NCBI GenBank assembly: GCA_019649035.1
Contig: BMAT01010472.1
Location: 229,041-293,040, forward strand
Reading direction: 5' to 3'
Source of the DNA: Elysia marginata
Lineage: Eukaryota; Mollusca; Gastropoda; Plakobranchidae
DNA length: 64,000 nt
Of the stretch, positions 38,101 through 48,640 are shown one piece after another (position 1 is the stretch's first letter; each line of letters starts with the position of its first letter). A program made the translations under genes and the position numbers. Under the pieces are notes generated by a model. It saw nothing but the letters and a program-made list of their open reading frames with translations, had not been told where the DNA came from and searched no databases.

Positions 38101-41100
38101 TGGCACCTTCCCTAAATAATAAACAGATGTGATTTTTTATCAAACCATGTATACTAAATTTACACAAGCTTCTGCTAAAAACAAACAAACAAAAATTAGC
38201 ACTTTAAGATTTTGAGTTTGCAGACAGTCACATATATATATATATAATTATATACATAACTTATATTATGTTTTTCTTATATGAAATTGAAGTTCACAAA
38301 ATTTTGATGAGAAGATATTCAAGGTTAAGCCGACCCAACAAAAGTTTGTTACTGAGAGTGTAGTGAAAGTCTGATGGTGTATGTGTCAATACATAAACTA
38401 GAAATTCATAATAAAGCAAAAACTGGAGCCCAGAATTACAAAGAGAGGACTCAGTTTCCAAGAATAATACTATGGTCAGCACCAATACCACCTTTCTTTT
38501 GCCCTTTTCAAATAAAACACCCCATACCACCCTTTCAGAATGTCTTTATTTAGATATTAGGGAGTGATGTGAAACGTAGATGATATTCAAAACGCTACAT
38601 ATGCCCCAGGGCTAGATATTTAGCCTTTTCAAAATTCATTGCAGGCCCTCCTTTAAGATGAATTGTCTGATGGAAAATATGTCTGAGATATGCTGGTAAG
38701 TGGCTTTATATAATAACATGTTAAACAACAATACCTTTACATATAAAAGTTACAAACCGAAATTCTTACCGTTAGCAAGGGCTGAGTATGGCATAAGGGA
38801 CAATGGAAGGTGATCCGGCAATTCTATGTCATTTCTTCGCAAAACAACAAGATGCATAGCAATACAAAATTCTTCCAAGGACAAAGCTCCATCTCGGTTC
38901 AGATCAGACAATTGCCTTAAAAGTTAAAAACACAACAGCATAATGATTGATACAATTTTTCAGTACAGAATACCCAATACATAATTCTTTATTAATCACA
39001 CATGGGGAAATTAAAAATGACAGGCTCCATTCAAAAAGAAAAACATCATGACAAGAAAAGAAGTTACAGTAGCATTTTAAAGCATACAAATGAATATCTG
39101 TTTATTAACCTTTAGCTTTAATAAAAGCAATTAAGAAAAAAAATTCTTTGGCTTAAACNNNNNNNNNNNNNNNNNNNNNNNNNNNNNNNNNNNNNNNNNN
39201 NNNNNNNNNNNNNNNNNNNNNNNNNNNNNNNNNNNNNNNNNNNNNNNNNNNNNNNNNNNNNNNNNNNNNNNNNNNNNNNNNNNNNNNNNNNNNNNNNNNN
39301 NNNNNNNNNNNNNNNNNNNNNNNNNNNNNNNNNNNNNNNNNNNNNNNNNNNNNNNNNNNNNNNNNNNNNNNNNNNNNNNNNNNNNNNNNNNNNNNNNNNN
39401 NNNNNNNNNNNNNNNNNNNNNNNNNNNNNNNNNNNNNNNNNNNNNNNNNNNNNNNNNNNNNNNNNNNNNNNNNNNNNNNNNNNNNNNNNNNNNNNNNNNN
39501 NNNNNNNNNNNNNNNNNNNNNNNNNNNNNNNNNNNNNNNNNNNNNNNNNNNNNNNNNNNNNNNNNNNNNNNNNNNNNNNNNNNNNNNNNNNNNNNNNNNN
39601 NNNNNNNNNNNNNNNNNNNNNNNNNNNNNNNNNNNNNNNNNNNNNNNNNNNNNNNNNNNNNNNNNNNNNNNNNNNNNNNNNNNNNNNNNNNNNNNNNNNN
39701 NNNNNNNNNNNNNNNNNNNNNNNNNNNNNNNNNNNNNNNNNNNNNNNNNNNNNNNNNNNNNNNNNNNNNNNNNNNNNNNNNNNNNNNNNNNNNNNNNNNN
39801 NNNNNNNNNNNNNNNNNNNNNNNNNNNNNNNNNNNNNNNNNNNNNNNNNNNNNNNNNNNNNNNNNNNNNNNNNNNNNNNNNNNNNNNNNNNNNNNNNNNN
39901 NNNNNNNNNNNNNNNNNNNNNNNNNNNNNNNNNNNNNNNNNNNNNNNNNNNNNNNNNNNNNNNNNNNNNNNNNNNNNNNNNNNNNNNNNNNNNNNNNNNN
40001 NNNNNNNNNNNNNNNNNNNNNNNNNNNNNNNNNNNNNNNNNNNNNNNNNNNNNNNNNNNNNNNNNNNNNNNNNNNNNNNNNNNNNNNNNNNNNNNNGATC
40101 CAACAAAGAATACTGAACCTCATACCTTTTATTACAGAGTTGAGATCTTGCTGCATTGTCTTAAACTGATTGATATAATATTCTCTCTGTTCATCTGTGA
40201 TGGACCACACATCATCCACACTTTCCGCTTCCGAGGAAATTGAGGATGAGTCAAAATTGGGAGGCTCTAACCCTTGCTTCATTCCTGAGCCTATCAGCAC
40301 TGAAAATTTCAACAAAGAAAAAAACGGATTTTGAAATAACGCTAATAAAATTTTAAAAAAGAATGAAACATCACTTCGGGTTGTCATAGTATGTCAAGAG
40401 AAGAATCACAGTCACAATAAAGAGAAAGATACAAATTCGTTATAGACAAAGAAAAAGACATGTGTCATATGAAATGAATGAGGAGAAATTTTGTACTACA
40501 ATGTATGATGAAAGCTCTAATTTAAAAGAGTAAACTGTACAAAAAGAGATTTTGCAAACCTGCGGTAATTATTATATTGGATGTCCAATCCACTTACGAC
40601 CAATACAAAAACTGTTGTAAGGTGATAAGAATTTTGAGCATTTCTTCACTTATTTTATAAGAAATTGTCCTCTTGTTTTCTTAGATATTCCACTTGAAAA
40701 ACTTTACATAAAAAGAGATGAAAGTGAAACAATAAGAGATGCTACATGCAAGGGGTACTCTTACAGAAGTCAAGGAAACTCTTACCATGGCTTTCATCAT
40801 CCTCAAACATGGTCCAGTTGCCGTTCTCCTGACCAGGTTGTGCATGGAGTCCAGCACCAGCTCCAGTGTTCCCCGTGCTCCCGTTGCCGTGAGGACCAGC
40901 TGCTTTGCTGCCATCACTGACAGCCACAGGATTCACATGGCCTCCTGCTCCACCGCCACTACTGACTCCATCAGTGAGCAGCTTGGAAGCTTCTGCGCTG
41001 TCTAGACTACTTGACATCCCATAAGATTGCTGCTGTTGACCTGAAGCCTGTAAGTTGTTCATATTGTGTGAGGCCGCCGCTGGAGGACCAGCTCCAACAC

Positions 41101-44100
41101 TGCTGTTGGTCCCTGTTGCTGCACCACTAGCAATCACCATAGCTGGTGCTGTGTGCTGCTTGAAGAGTTGTTTAGGGGGGTTTGCTGGGGATGTGGGAGG
41201 AGACTGAGTCGGAGAAAATGCGGGGGATTTGGAGTTGTGAGTAGCATCATCTTTGCCAGGTGCCTGAAGAAGAAAGAAAAGCACAATTTCTTATGATGTA
41301 ATTAAAGAAATGCTTAAAAACACCTATTTCTAGAGCATGGTCATAAAACTATTAAATAGACTTCAGTGCAATTTTTTTTTAATAATACACATTTCTGCAG
41401 ACTATTAAAATGTTTAATAAATAATACCCTGGAAATTTCCCCTTAAAAAAAAAGGTTACCAAACTCTTAATCAACCTACTTCTTATGAATGTTAGGACTG
41501 AGCAAATTATTTTTCTTGGAAAGCACAATATAAAATAGATAAAACACTTCAAGATTTCAAATATGAACAGAATAGAAAAAAAAACCTGATACTTCTTAAT
41601 TTGAAGATTGAGAAAGAAAGCTTGATTCATAGTCCTTTTGCCAATTAGGGGAAAGAGAAAGGACGAGTGAGAGGGGAGGGAGAAGTGGAAGAGCAAAAGC
41701 ATAGAAGTAAACAAAGTTTATTTTGTTTCATCGATAAAGCTAAACCAGAGTATATAGTGACCACAGTTGTCTTTATAGGGGAAGACCACCAGCAACCTTA
41801 TTGAAATGAATAAAAAAAAAAATAAAAAGATCCAGCCCCTGGCCAGAATATTATTTGGGCTCGAATTCTTTGCCTTTGAAAATGTTTTTGGTTTTAGAAA
41901 TAATAAAAACTCATTGATTAACATTTTCAACTTCCATTTAGATTGAGTAAGTATACCTGAGGTGAGAATGGTGCCGTCACCCCACCATCAGGCACGACAC
42001 CCCGTGCATACTGTCCAGATAGGGAACGGCTGTGGGATTTCTTTGATCCTGGGGGAGGAGGCAGCTGTCCTGACATCTGCTGTGCTTTTACACTAAACCA
42101 AGAAATTTACAAATGAGAATGCATAAGCAAATGTACTAAAATGTAAAAATCCTACAATGAGTTTCTAAGTTGCAAAAATAAACAGAAGGTGTACATAATA
42201 TAAATTTCTAGTATCGGTACCAGAGGCTTTTTTTAAATTGAAATTGATTGAAGAGTGATGTTTAGAAGGACTTTTAATCTAGTGATATATAATATACAAG
42301 AAATACAGTCGGACCGGCAAAATCGGGAAAAAACTTAGAGAAAAGAATTTTTTCTATATAAAGCTATTGCTAAATCGGGAAACATTACCTGTTTAACGTT
42401 TAAACAGGGAAAAGTGCCATAAATCATCATCAAAATGAAGTGTTGGTGGTAGAGCATTTGCTAAAATTACTTGTTTAAAGCGCATCACTTATGTGTTATG
42501 AATCAAATGACATTCCGATGGTCCATTAAAAGCTTTCCTAGGCTGAAGCGGCGTTTCATAATTGATTTGTTGTCTAGAGTAAGGAAATATGCTAGGAAAA
42601 GGAGGCAGCAAAATCCATCTGTCATGCTGTGAACTTCTCAGTGCAGTTTATTCCAGGTAGATATAGAGAGTTTAATAATTGTTCTACCAGGTAATCTGGC
42701 AGATGCAAGACAGTCGCCAGACATGGTGCAAACATTATGATAATTTAAACTGATACAAGTGTGATTTTTGTTTGCCTAGTAAGATTGTTGTAGAGTGTAG
42801 GCCTACAGCTAGCTAGGACAGGGAGCATGTATAAAAGGGTTACTTAAATCTGGAAGTTTCATTGACTTATCAACTCCCGATGTAACAGATGGCCAGCAAG
42901 AAAGATTGGATTAGTCTATCGATGATAAAATAAAAGTGGTGGAAGCACTTAGGATTCCAGGAGCAGCAATAATAAAAATTGCATCGAAATCTCAAATTGT
43001 GCGGGTAAAATCTTACCTGCTCTTCTTCTCATTCTTCATTTTTTTTCTGACTGTATATTTGTCTCTTTCTCTCTCTCTATGTGTATGTGTGTTTCTTCAT
43101 CTCATACCTGGGTCTGAACACAATGAGTTTCTCTTTTTTTGTGATAATCGGGAAATTGGGAAAACCCTTTTATTAGAAAAAGAATCCTTCTCTTCCTATT
43201 TACCCATTAAGTAGGTCCAACTGTAATATAAAAGTAATAAAGGGCTACTTACTTGTCTGGAGTAGCACTGTCAATGTCTCCACAAGACTTTTTCCTATCT
43301 TTGAGAACTGTTAAATAAAAATAAGAGGGAACTGTTTTAATGCAAGAGTAAGTTTTTACAGAATATAAATCTCCTCAATATCAAGCAAGTGTTAATGATA
43401 ATGATCTTTGAAAGTTTTACAGTTTATAAGTTCTATTAATGTGCACATCTGAGAAATTTCATTTTCAGCCTTTATTACAACCCATACAAGATGTTTATTT
43501 CTTTAAAAGCAGAAATGAAATTGATTAAATGGAAACATAGGCAAAAATATAAATTAATTTACTTGAAATAAATATAATTACCTTGTTCACTGCCTTTGGA
43601 AGCAAATTTGGGAAGTTGGATTTCTACACCTGAGAGTTAGAAGAAAAAAAACAAGAAAAACCACATCTTTTTTAAAAAAGAGAAAATACTTTTGTCTTAA
43701 AAAAAAATTTACATCCTCTATCAAATTTAGGTAAAATGCAAGAATTTTCTAACTCCTGCTGATAAAACATAAAGTTGGAATACGTTTAAAAGTCATAACA
43801 TTCAGAGATAATATAGCTTTAAGTTAACTTACTCCTTTCAGCTATCCCATATTGTGTTTTTCTTCATAATTTTTAAAAATAATTAAAAGTCAATATATCT
43901 GTTTTCAACAAGACAATGTAAAATGTGTTTCATTTAAAGAGGCTTACCAGGGTTGAGAGCATCTAATCGCAAAGGAAGTCCAGCTTGAGCCAAAGCAACC
44001 AATTTGAGGGCGATGTAAAATTGACTGCGACCAAAATGTCCCAGACGATTTGCCCCACAAAGCTCAGTGATCTGCGATACAACAAGAAAAGATGAAAAAC

Positions 44101-46917
44101 AATATTTGCTCACTAGTGAACTCTATAGCATTATTTATTATAACGTTCCTTTATCAATGAGATGGAGGGGTAGCATAAAATGGTTGTAGGACAGAAGCTG
44201 AGCTCTAAATCCAGCTTTGGAAGAAAATCGTTTTACTGTGGACTAATAAATGTTACGATCTTTTGCTTTTCTTTGCAATAAAATATTGTGATCTTTGATT
44301 TAGACTAGTTCAAAGTGTTGAATTGTGAGAAGTAAATGGTTCATCAAAAGGAAGAAAAAATTTGGATATTAAATTTTAGAATATTAACTGCCATTGTTAC
44401 TTGTGGTAACTACTTCTTGATTAACTGCATTTATGTATAATTTCACTGAGACTAGACCATTAGGCCCTTTATAAATAAATCCAGCAAGTTTTATATGGCA
44501 TATATGTAGACAAAAGTCACAATTGGACATAGCTTTAGCCCAGTCATGCTTACAATACAAATGAATCTTTGATATCTTTTTTAAAATTAAAACAGTGAAT
44601 CATTTTTTCTTATCATTAATAACAATAATTTACAATAAGATATAATGTGTAAATTTTTATTAGATTTTAGACGGGAGTTAATAATTAATATTTAGTATCA
44701 ATAACATCTAAGAACATTCCAATTAATTACTCAGAATAGAAATAAACTATTGCAAAACCAAAGGATAACTAGAAAATATAAAAAGTTATATCACTGCACT
44801 CATGAGGTTTACTATCTACAGTCCTTTCAACCTGTTAAAACTAATTTAGGAAAACCAGAAAAATACATTTTTACTATTAGATTGAGTTGGTCAGTGCACA
44901 GTGTCTTCTCTAGATATTGAGATCAGGATTAGATCTTTAAAATAGGAAGGTCAAATAGGTTTGAAATTTGAAAGAATTTTTCATAGCCTATCATCAAAGA
45001 AAATATTCCTCCAATACAAATTAAAATAGGAGTACTCAGTCAGACTTTGCTTATCAGGAAAAGTTTGTAGAAGTTGATTTCTTCCTCATAAGCTGAGATC
45101 GGCTCAGTTTCTTTGCCTGGTGTGAATTGGTAACAGATCTGGAACATCTACTTGAGATCTTAAAAGGATAGAAATTTTCATCACATTGAATGATACTAAT
45201 ACTAATAGCCAAAATTCAACTCTTCCTTCAGTCATGAAGCAGAATAAAGATTGTCTTGCATTATGAAAATGCAAACATTTAGCCTTAGTATGGCATAGTG
45301 GTCTGCAATAACCTGGACCAGTACAGGTTTAACAAATATTGCAACAGGCTGGCCATTTGTGATTTTAATGCAACTCGTAGATGTATTCAATTAATTACAA
45401 TTTATAAACCAGTCTAATGACATTAAATGTTTTGCAATAGGCACCAGGGGCTGTCATATTTAAAAGCTTGTTAAAAGTGCTGTGGATATGCTTCTTTGTT
45501 TCAGGGGAGAAACATGGTGACAGATAATAAGCCGGTACCACTACTAGTTTGCAGCTTTGTTTGAGAAACGAAGGCGACGCATTTCATCGATTTCTGACAG
45601 CCATACAGTAGTACCAGTATACCATTTTTAAAAGATGATTTTTCTTTTTTCCCCCTTAATATACGCCTAGGTCCCTCTTCCCGTTTATGACGGTAATAAG
45701 TAAAATTTTAATTTTTATTTAAAGTTCCGTTTCCCTTATATTTCCTGGGTTTCCCTAATTCCAAGGCCCCACTGTAGTTGTTGGTAGGTCTGTCTCTCTC
45801 AGTGAAGATCAAACACACACATGTAACAAAATCCTTTTTACAACATGTTTCCAACCCATTTTAACCAATCAATACATCAAGGGCCTTAGAAATAAAAAAG
45901 CTTAGAATGAATAGTTCTGGATATCTTGAAATAAATTTTGAAAATACCACACAATTTCTGAACATTTTCCTTTTAAATAAATATTTAGCTGCAGAGTGGA
46001 AAAAAGCTTTTTTTTAAATTTCAGAACCATAAATGGCATATGTATATAAATTTAAACTGAAAAAGATTCAACTTTTATTTTATAGTTAAGAAAATAAAAG
46101 TGAAATAATATACGTGTAGAAATGGAAATAAAATTAATGTTGCAAACAATACCACTATCATCTGTTCTTATGTTATTAGAAAATTGTTTCCCAAGCTCTA
46201 GTGGTAGACCTACCTATCGAAGTATTTCCACAAACAAGTGCCATCCTAGCTAGCCTAAACTTCATCTCATTTTTAAATATAAATTATATATATATAGGGT
46301 CCTGTGCAGTGAGATGCATTTTTTATTATATGAAACACTACTGAAGAAATGAAGGGTAATGAAGAGTAATTTCTATAAATAATGGCAGGTGCTCAGTGCG
46401 AAAAATCCTGCCATAACTTTAGGCCCTACTTGTCTGCAGCCTATTATATAATACTTCATGATCCGGCCAGCAAGTGCTGCATTACTGTGCAGATTTAAGT
46501 CATCTCAACTCATAGCATTGATCACTGCTGAGGTACGCAGCACAATAAGCAATTTACTTCTGAATCTAGCTGATGATTCAGTAGGCTATCTGAAGGCATA
46601 CTGTAGGCTATAGATACATTTAACCGCCCAGTATGGCAGTAGGCCCTAATTTTGGTCACCCAGGATCTTTTTAACAGCAAAAAATACCAAACATTAACAT
46701 TGAGCTAAGGTAGTAATTTAGCTTTAGGTAACCTCTTGGTCTACTTAGACTTGAAAATCGACGTTACCTGTTTGAGGATGTCTGGGCTAACACCCGAAGC
46801 AAGGAACAACTCTGTTGCTTTAGGGCCAGTGATTTTTCCACTTCCTTCAACATCACAGGCCTGAAACAATTCAGCATAATATTGCTGTTCTCGAGCATCT
46901 AACTTCATGCCTTCCAT
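19048..46917 (-). CDS. REPS1: RalBP1-associated EH-domain protein (REPS1/REPS2 orthologue)
   Basis: Adaptor linking Ral/RalBP1 signalling to clathrin endocytosis. Coding exons in transcript order: 46768-46917, 43948-44071, 43582-43629, 43253-43307, 41957-42092, 40786-41263, 40126-40299, one lost in the gap 39159-40096, 38770-38915, 37964-38046, 36448-36543, 35338-35431, 34887-34916, 31086-31289, 27080-27241, 26325-26371, 25303-25356, 24151-24234, 21156-21186, 20519-20550, 19942-20018, 19048-19219. All phases agree. EH1 begins [18 protein letters not shown] and continues [22 protein letters not shown]2 has [16 protein letters not shown] and a canonical EF-hand loop, [12 protein letters not shown]. 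The middle is rich in Pro/Ser with SH3-type PPTPPPRPP. The C-terminus [20 protein letters not shown] is the coiled coil that binds RalBP1 in the family. Predicted length is about 850 residues against roughly 800 in human REPS1. The start ATG follows an in-frame open stretch and a likely acceptor near 46955, so an upstream noncoding exon is probable. Confidence 0.93.
19636..19887 (+). mobile_element. tRNA-derived SINE with target-site duplications
   Basis: The head is tRNA-like, with A box TAGCTCAGTTGGTAG and B box GGTTCGAGCC spaced as in a tRNA gene. A tRNA-unrelated body and a CAATCAATCAAT tail follow. The element is bounded by an 11-base direct repeat, CAAAGCCTGTA, at 19625-19635 and 19888-19898. 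The head cannot be a functional tRNA because the stem bases do not pair well. It lies in the last REPS1 intron, antisense to the gene. The intact target duplication suggests fairly recent insertion. Confidence 0.85.
20753..20782. other. Assembly gap (30 N) beside an A/AAAG-rich run
   Basis: Thirty N bases are followed directly by a poly-A and (GAAA)n run to about 20816. The low-complexity sequence probably caused the gap. It lies in an intron of REPS1. Confidence 0.9.
21934..22140. repeat. Two-copy tandem duplication, 111-base spacing
   Basis: The block starting CAAAGTCCTATTCTTATCCA at 21934 recurs from 22045 as CAAAGTCCTTTTCTTATCCA. Homology continues through TGTTGTCAAGYTGCAAACAG and CAAAATATTTGCTTCTG. 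The copies differ by scattered substitutions and small indels. This is intronic within REPS1. Confidence 0.75.
22831..23150. repeat. Tandem duplication, 127-base unit, with a diverged third copy at 23801-23975
   Basis: AGAGAACCAGGCAAAACACC at 22831 is repeated at 22958 with nearly identical sequence for about 110 bases (CCTGAAATTTCTATTCTTGT, CTTGTCTGGTCTC). After the second copy the sequence continues with a GGTTTAATTCC block and an ATTCTGTCTTT block. A third, more diverged relative at 23801-23975 has the same order: CCTGAAACTTCTATTGTTGT, TGTCTGGTCTCTCATCTGAC, GGTTTAATTCC, TTGTTCTGTCTGG. This shows an interspersed repeat, perhaps SINE-like, that was partly duplicated in tandem. Confidence 0.7.
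24898..25140. repeat. Degenerate tandem repeat of about 85-115 bases
   Basis: Three related segments begin at 24898, 24982 and 25096. Each has a GCTKRGTG start, a TGTGTGTAA-type block, an AGCTTGAAA block and a CTTGRTRTTTTGAT-like block. Copies have diverged and vary in length. The repeat lies in a REPS1 intron. Confidence 0.5.
28821..29240. repeat. Imperfect triplet array (AGT/AGC/GTA)
   Basis: About 420 bases are dominated by AGT, GTA and AGC triplets, ending in an uninterrupted run near 29155-29187. Open frames on both strands here give poly-Ser, poly-Val or poly-Tyr/Leu strings and are not genes. It is located in the large REPS1 intron between exons 31086-31289 and 27080-27241. Confidence 0.9.
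29365..29895. repeat. Interspersed repeat, copy A (related to 45172-45777)
   Basis: Sequence from TATTTATCACTCTGAATG through CTTCCTTCAGTCGTGAAGCA, ACTGGCCATGTGTGATTT and GGCATCAGCAGCTGTCATAA to GTCCCACTGTAG matches, in the same order and orientation, the segment at 45172-45777. Read on the minus strand the right end is CTACAGTGGGACTTTGAAGT, which resembles pogo/Tigger termini next to a TA. No matching left terminus was found, so the class is uncertain. Confidence 0.65.
33165..34260. repeat. Minisatellite (about 75-90-base unit) interrupted by a DNA element
   Basis: Related units carry an ACAGTAACCYARCTACTAC-like block followed by AARGAAYCATTAAAARGAKA and a TTCRAATTCAYTATACAG-like block. They occur on the left at about 33165-33323 and on the right at about 34110-34260. 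The 33324-34096 insert separates them. The units have diverged but keep the same order on both sides. Confidence 0.55.
33324..34096. mobile_element. Non-autonomous Tc1/pogo-like DNA element
   Basis: The left end CAGTCAAACCTGCC and the reverse complement of the right end, CAGTCCAACCTGCC, differ at one base. The right flank has TA; the left flank reads TG, a probable decayed TA. The interior is 773 bases without a recognisable transposase. It sits inside a minisatellite in a REPS1 intron. Confidence 0.55.
34887..34916 (-). CDS. REPS1: REPS1 30-base microexon
   Basis: Between a TTTGAAG acceptor and a GTGGGT donor lies a 30-base stretch. It keeps the phase (2 bases, 9 codons, 1 base) and encodes PNTQADGQP with split Gly codons on both sides. 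The neighbouring exons 35338-35431 and 31086-31289 also join in frame without it, so it could be a cassette exon adding ten residues to the Ser/Pro-rich linker. Support is phase and splice sites only. Confidence 0.6.
37457..37830 (+). mobile_element. 3' end of an RTE-like LINE, antisense in REPS1
   Basis: The plus strand encodes the C-terminal end of a LINE reverse transcriptase. It reads [15 protein letters not shown], then one in-frame TAG, then [40 protein letters not shown] and [18 protein letters not shown]. It ends [19 protein letters not shown] and TGA at 37796-37798. A purine-rich (AAG)n tail follows, as in RTE elements. The copy is 5'-truncated to about 370 bases. It is otherwise in one frame, so it may be moderately young. 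Confidence 0.88.
39159..40096. other. Assembly gap (938 N) containing a REPS1 exon
   Basis: Unsequenced bases. The flanking REPS1 exons end in phase 1 (40126 side) and resume in phase 2 (38915 side). By alignment from memory to vertebrate REPS1, about 25 residues of EH2 are absent, corresponding to PGSAAKEFFTKSKLPxLxL-type sequence before the W-L-S-D motif. A single exon of about 75 bases would fill this. The long open frames across the N run are artefacts. Confidence 0.85.
40126..40299 (-). CDS. REPS1: REPS1 exon with the N-terminal half of EH2
   Basis: Encodes [20 protein letters not shown] and then [20 protein letters not shown], ending ...LNSVIK and a split Gly codon. The acceptor is TTTTCAG (minus) and the donor GTATGAG. 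It matches the start of the second EH domain of REPS1. The exon sits 29 bases from the assembly gap, and the next part of EH2 is missing. Confidence 0.9.
42306..43223 (+). mobile_element. Pogo/Tigger-like DNA transposon remnant
   Basis: The inverted ends CAGTCGGACC and CAGTTGGACC (reverse complement of the right end) are flanked on both sides by TA, the target duplication of Tc1/mariner/pogo elements. Near 42890-43005 the plus strand reads MASKKDW..., then in another frame [12 protein letters not shown] and [11 protein letters not shown]. This order resembles the N-terminal helix-turn-helix of pogo transposases, broken by at least one frameshift. At 918 bases the copy is internally deleted and noncoding. 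It lies in the REPS1 intron between exons 43253-43307 and 41957-42092. Confidence 0.65.
45172..45777. repeat. Interspersed repeat, copy B (related to 29365-29895)
   Basis: Shares with copy A CTTCCTTCAGTCATGAAGCA, a GGCTGGCCATTTGTGATTT block, an AGGCACCAGGGGCTGTCATA block and the terminal GGCCCCACTGTAG. Copy B is longer because of small insertions. Read on the minus strand the end is CTACAGTGGGGCCTTGGAAT. Both copies have the same orientation within REPS1 introns. Confidence 0.65.
46317..46387. repeat. Short interspersed repeat, partner at 59251-59331
   Basis: GAAATGAAGGGTAATGAAGA at 46346 has a near-identical partner at 59280, and weaker homology extends over about 70-80 bases. The element type is unknown. 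Confidence 0.55.
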
Positions 46918-46954
46918 TTTGTTGATGATAAATTGTCCTCCACTTTTTTCTGTC
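46768..46954 (-). CDS. REPS1: REPS1 first coding exon (start of EH1)
   Basis: Encodes 50 residues from the ATG at 46915-46917 (read on the minus strand) to ...SPDILKQ, ending at a GTAACG donor in phase 0. The frame stays open upstream (TEKSGGQFIINK) back to TTTTTATAG, which looks like a splice acceptor at about 46955. The exon therefore probably starts there with a short 5' UTR and is preceded by one or more noncoding exons. The EH1 loop [12 protein letters not shown] keeps the acidic first position but ends in Lys rather than Glu, so calcium binding at this site is doubtful. Confidence 0.85.
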
Positions 46955-47529
46955 TATAAAAAGTCCATTATTCGAATACAATGCACAAGTTAAATTATTG
47001 TTGTAGTTAGCAGATCCGGTAGATCTAGAATCGCTCACAAATAGTCAGACAGACTCCATCTTCCTTTTCGTCATACAGAGTTATAAGTTAGATTTACATT
47101 TGGTTTCGGATTTAAAACCACAATGATGGTTTACGTAATATAATGGTGAAATTATAGTAATTTTTAAGTTTAGCAATTAAAAAAACCAAAGGCAATCCAT
47201 TACAATTAAAAACTAGGCCATGAGTCGGGTTTTAGTTTCGGATACACTCCTCCCTCTGCCCTTGTGCCTCGGGTAAAATGGGTTCCGTATTCTGTTCAAC
47301 GAATAGAAGTGAAGCACTTAATATGAGCCGACTATAGATGTTGCTATGCATCGATGCAGCAATGGAGTGGAAATATTGTTAGCAATGTTTCAAGTACAAT
47401 GTTGTTTTCTCCTGCCCCTCACGCGTCGTTAAAAGAAAGCGAGTTTTTATATCATTAATTAAAAATCAATAGGATCACTTTTCTCTAAGTTGGAATTTCG
47501 TTTTTGTTCGATTTAATAGAGAGATAGAG

Positions 47530-48640
47530 CCAGAAAGGTGGGAGAAAGAGGCGTAAAGAATGGAAACACAGAGAGAGAGACTGTGGAAGGCAATGAGAGA
47601 CTGGGGGAGAGGCACTGGGAAAAAAAACAGAAACAGACAGAGAGATGGACAGAAAAGGAGACAGAGACGGGGGGGGGGCATAGAGAGGCTGAGAAAGATG
47701 CATATATGCAATGCAGAGAGAGAGAGACTGAGAAAGACAGAGAGATAAATATGGAGAGACTGAGATGGAGGCACTGATAAGATGAGAGAGAGGTAAAGAC
47801 AGAGGCGGAGAGGCAGACAGAGAGGCTGAATGAGAGGCGAACAGAGACTGAGGAAGACAGAGAGACATAGAAAGATACGGAGAAGCAAAGATGCTAGAAG
47901 AGAAGGCAGTGAGCAAAGATAGGGACAGAGACAGAAAGACATAGAGACACTGTCGTGAGAGGAATAAAGAGACTGAGAGATACACACATAGGGCCTACTG
48001 ACAATGAGGGAGGCAGAGAGAGGTTGAGAAAGAAAGAGAGAAACACAGAGACTGAGAGAGAGAGAAAGAGAGAGAGACTGATTAGGGCAGGAAGAAACAC
48101 AGAGACAGGCCTAGAAAGGGGTAGCTAGGAATAACAGAGAGATATACAGACGGAGACATCTGACAGAGAAATACAGATAGACAGGGAGAGAGGGGGGAGA
48201 CTTGAGGAGGGAGAGAGGCAGATGGAAAATTACATAGAGAGAGTGAAGGCAGAGCGAATGATATAGAGAGAGAAAGAGTGTGAGCGAATGACATAAAGAG
48301 ATAGAAACATAAAGAAACAATGAGAAAGATAGACAGAAGATGAGAGGGCTGAGGAAGACAGAGAGATAGGCTGAAAGGGGAGTCAGAGATACATCCAGAC
48401 AGAAAGAGTGAGAGAGAGAACGACAGAAAGCAATGACAGAAAGAGAGACTGAGAAAGATAGAGAAACATGAAGAGATAGAGAGGGAGAGAGAGAGAAAGA
48501 GGAAGTCAGGGATAGACTGAGAGATAGAGAGACAGAAAGGATTGACAAATATAAGACAAAGAGGTAGACAGAGAAAGAGAGACAGATGCAGAGAGACAGA
48601 CAGATAGACAGAGAGCAAGAGAGAGAGCGGGGAGCACAGG
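47530..48640. repeat. GA-rich polypurine array of about 1.1 kb
   Basis: The plus strand is almost entirely purine, with irregular GAGA, GACAGAGA and GAGAGACTGAGA motifs. The long open frames in this interval on either strand, such as the Leu/Ser/Cys-rich ones on the minus strand, are low-complexity artefacts. It lies just upstream of the first visible REPS1 coding exon, about 600 bases beyond it. Confidence 0.92.

Noticed and set aside
39131-40387. A 418-codon open frame on the minus strand
   Set aside because: It is open only because it crosses 938 N bases; just the part at 40126-40299 is a REPS1 exon.
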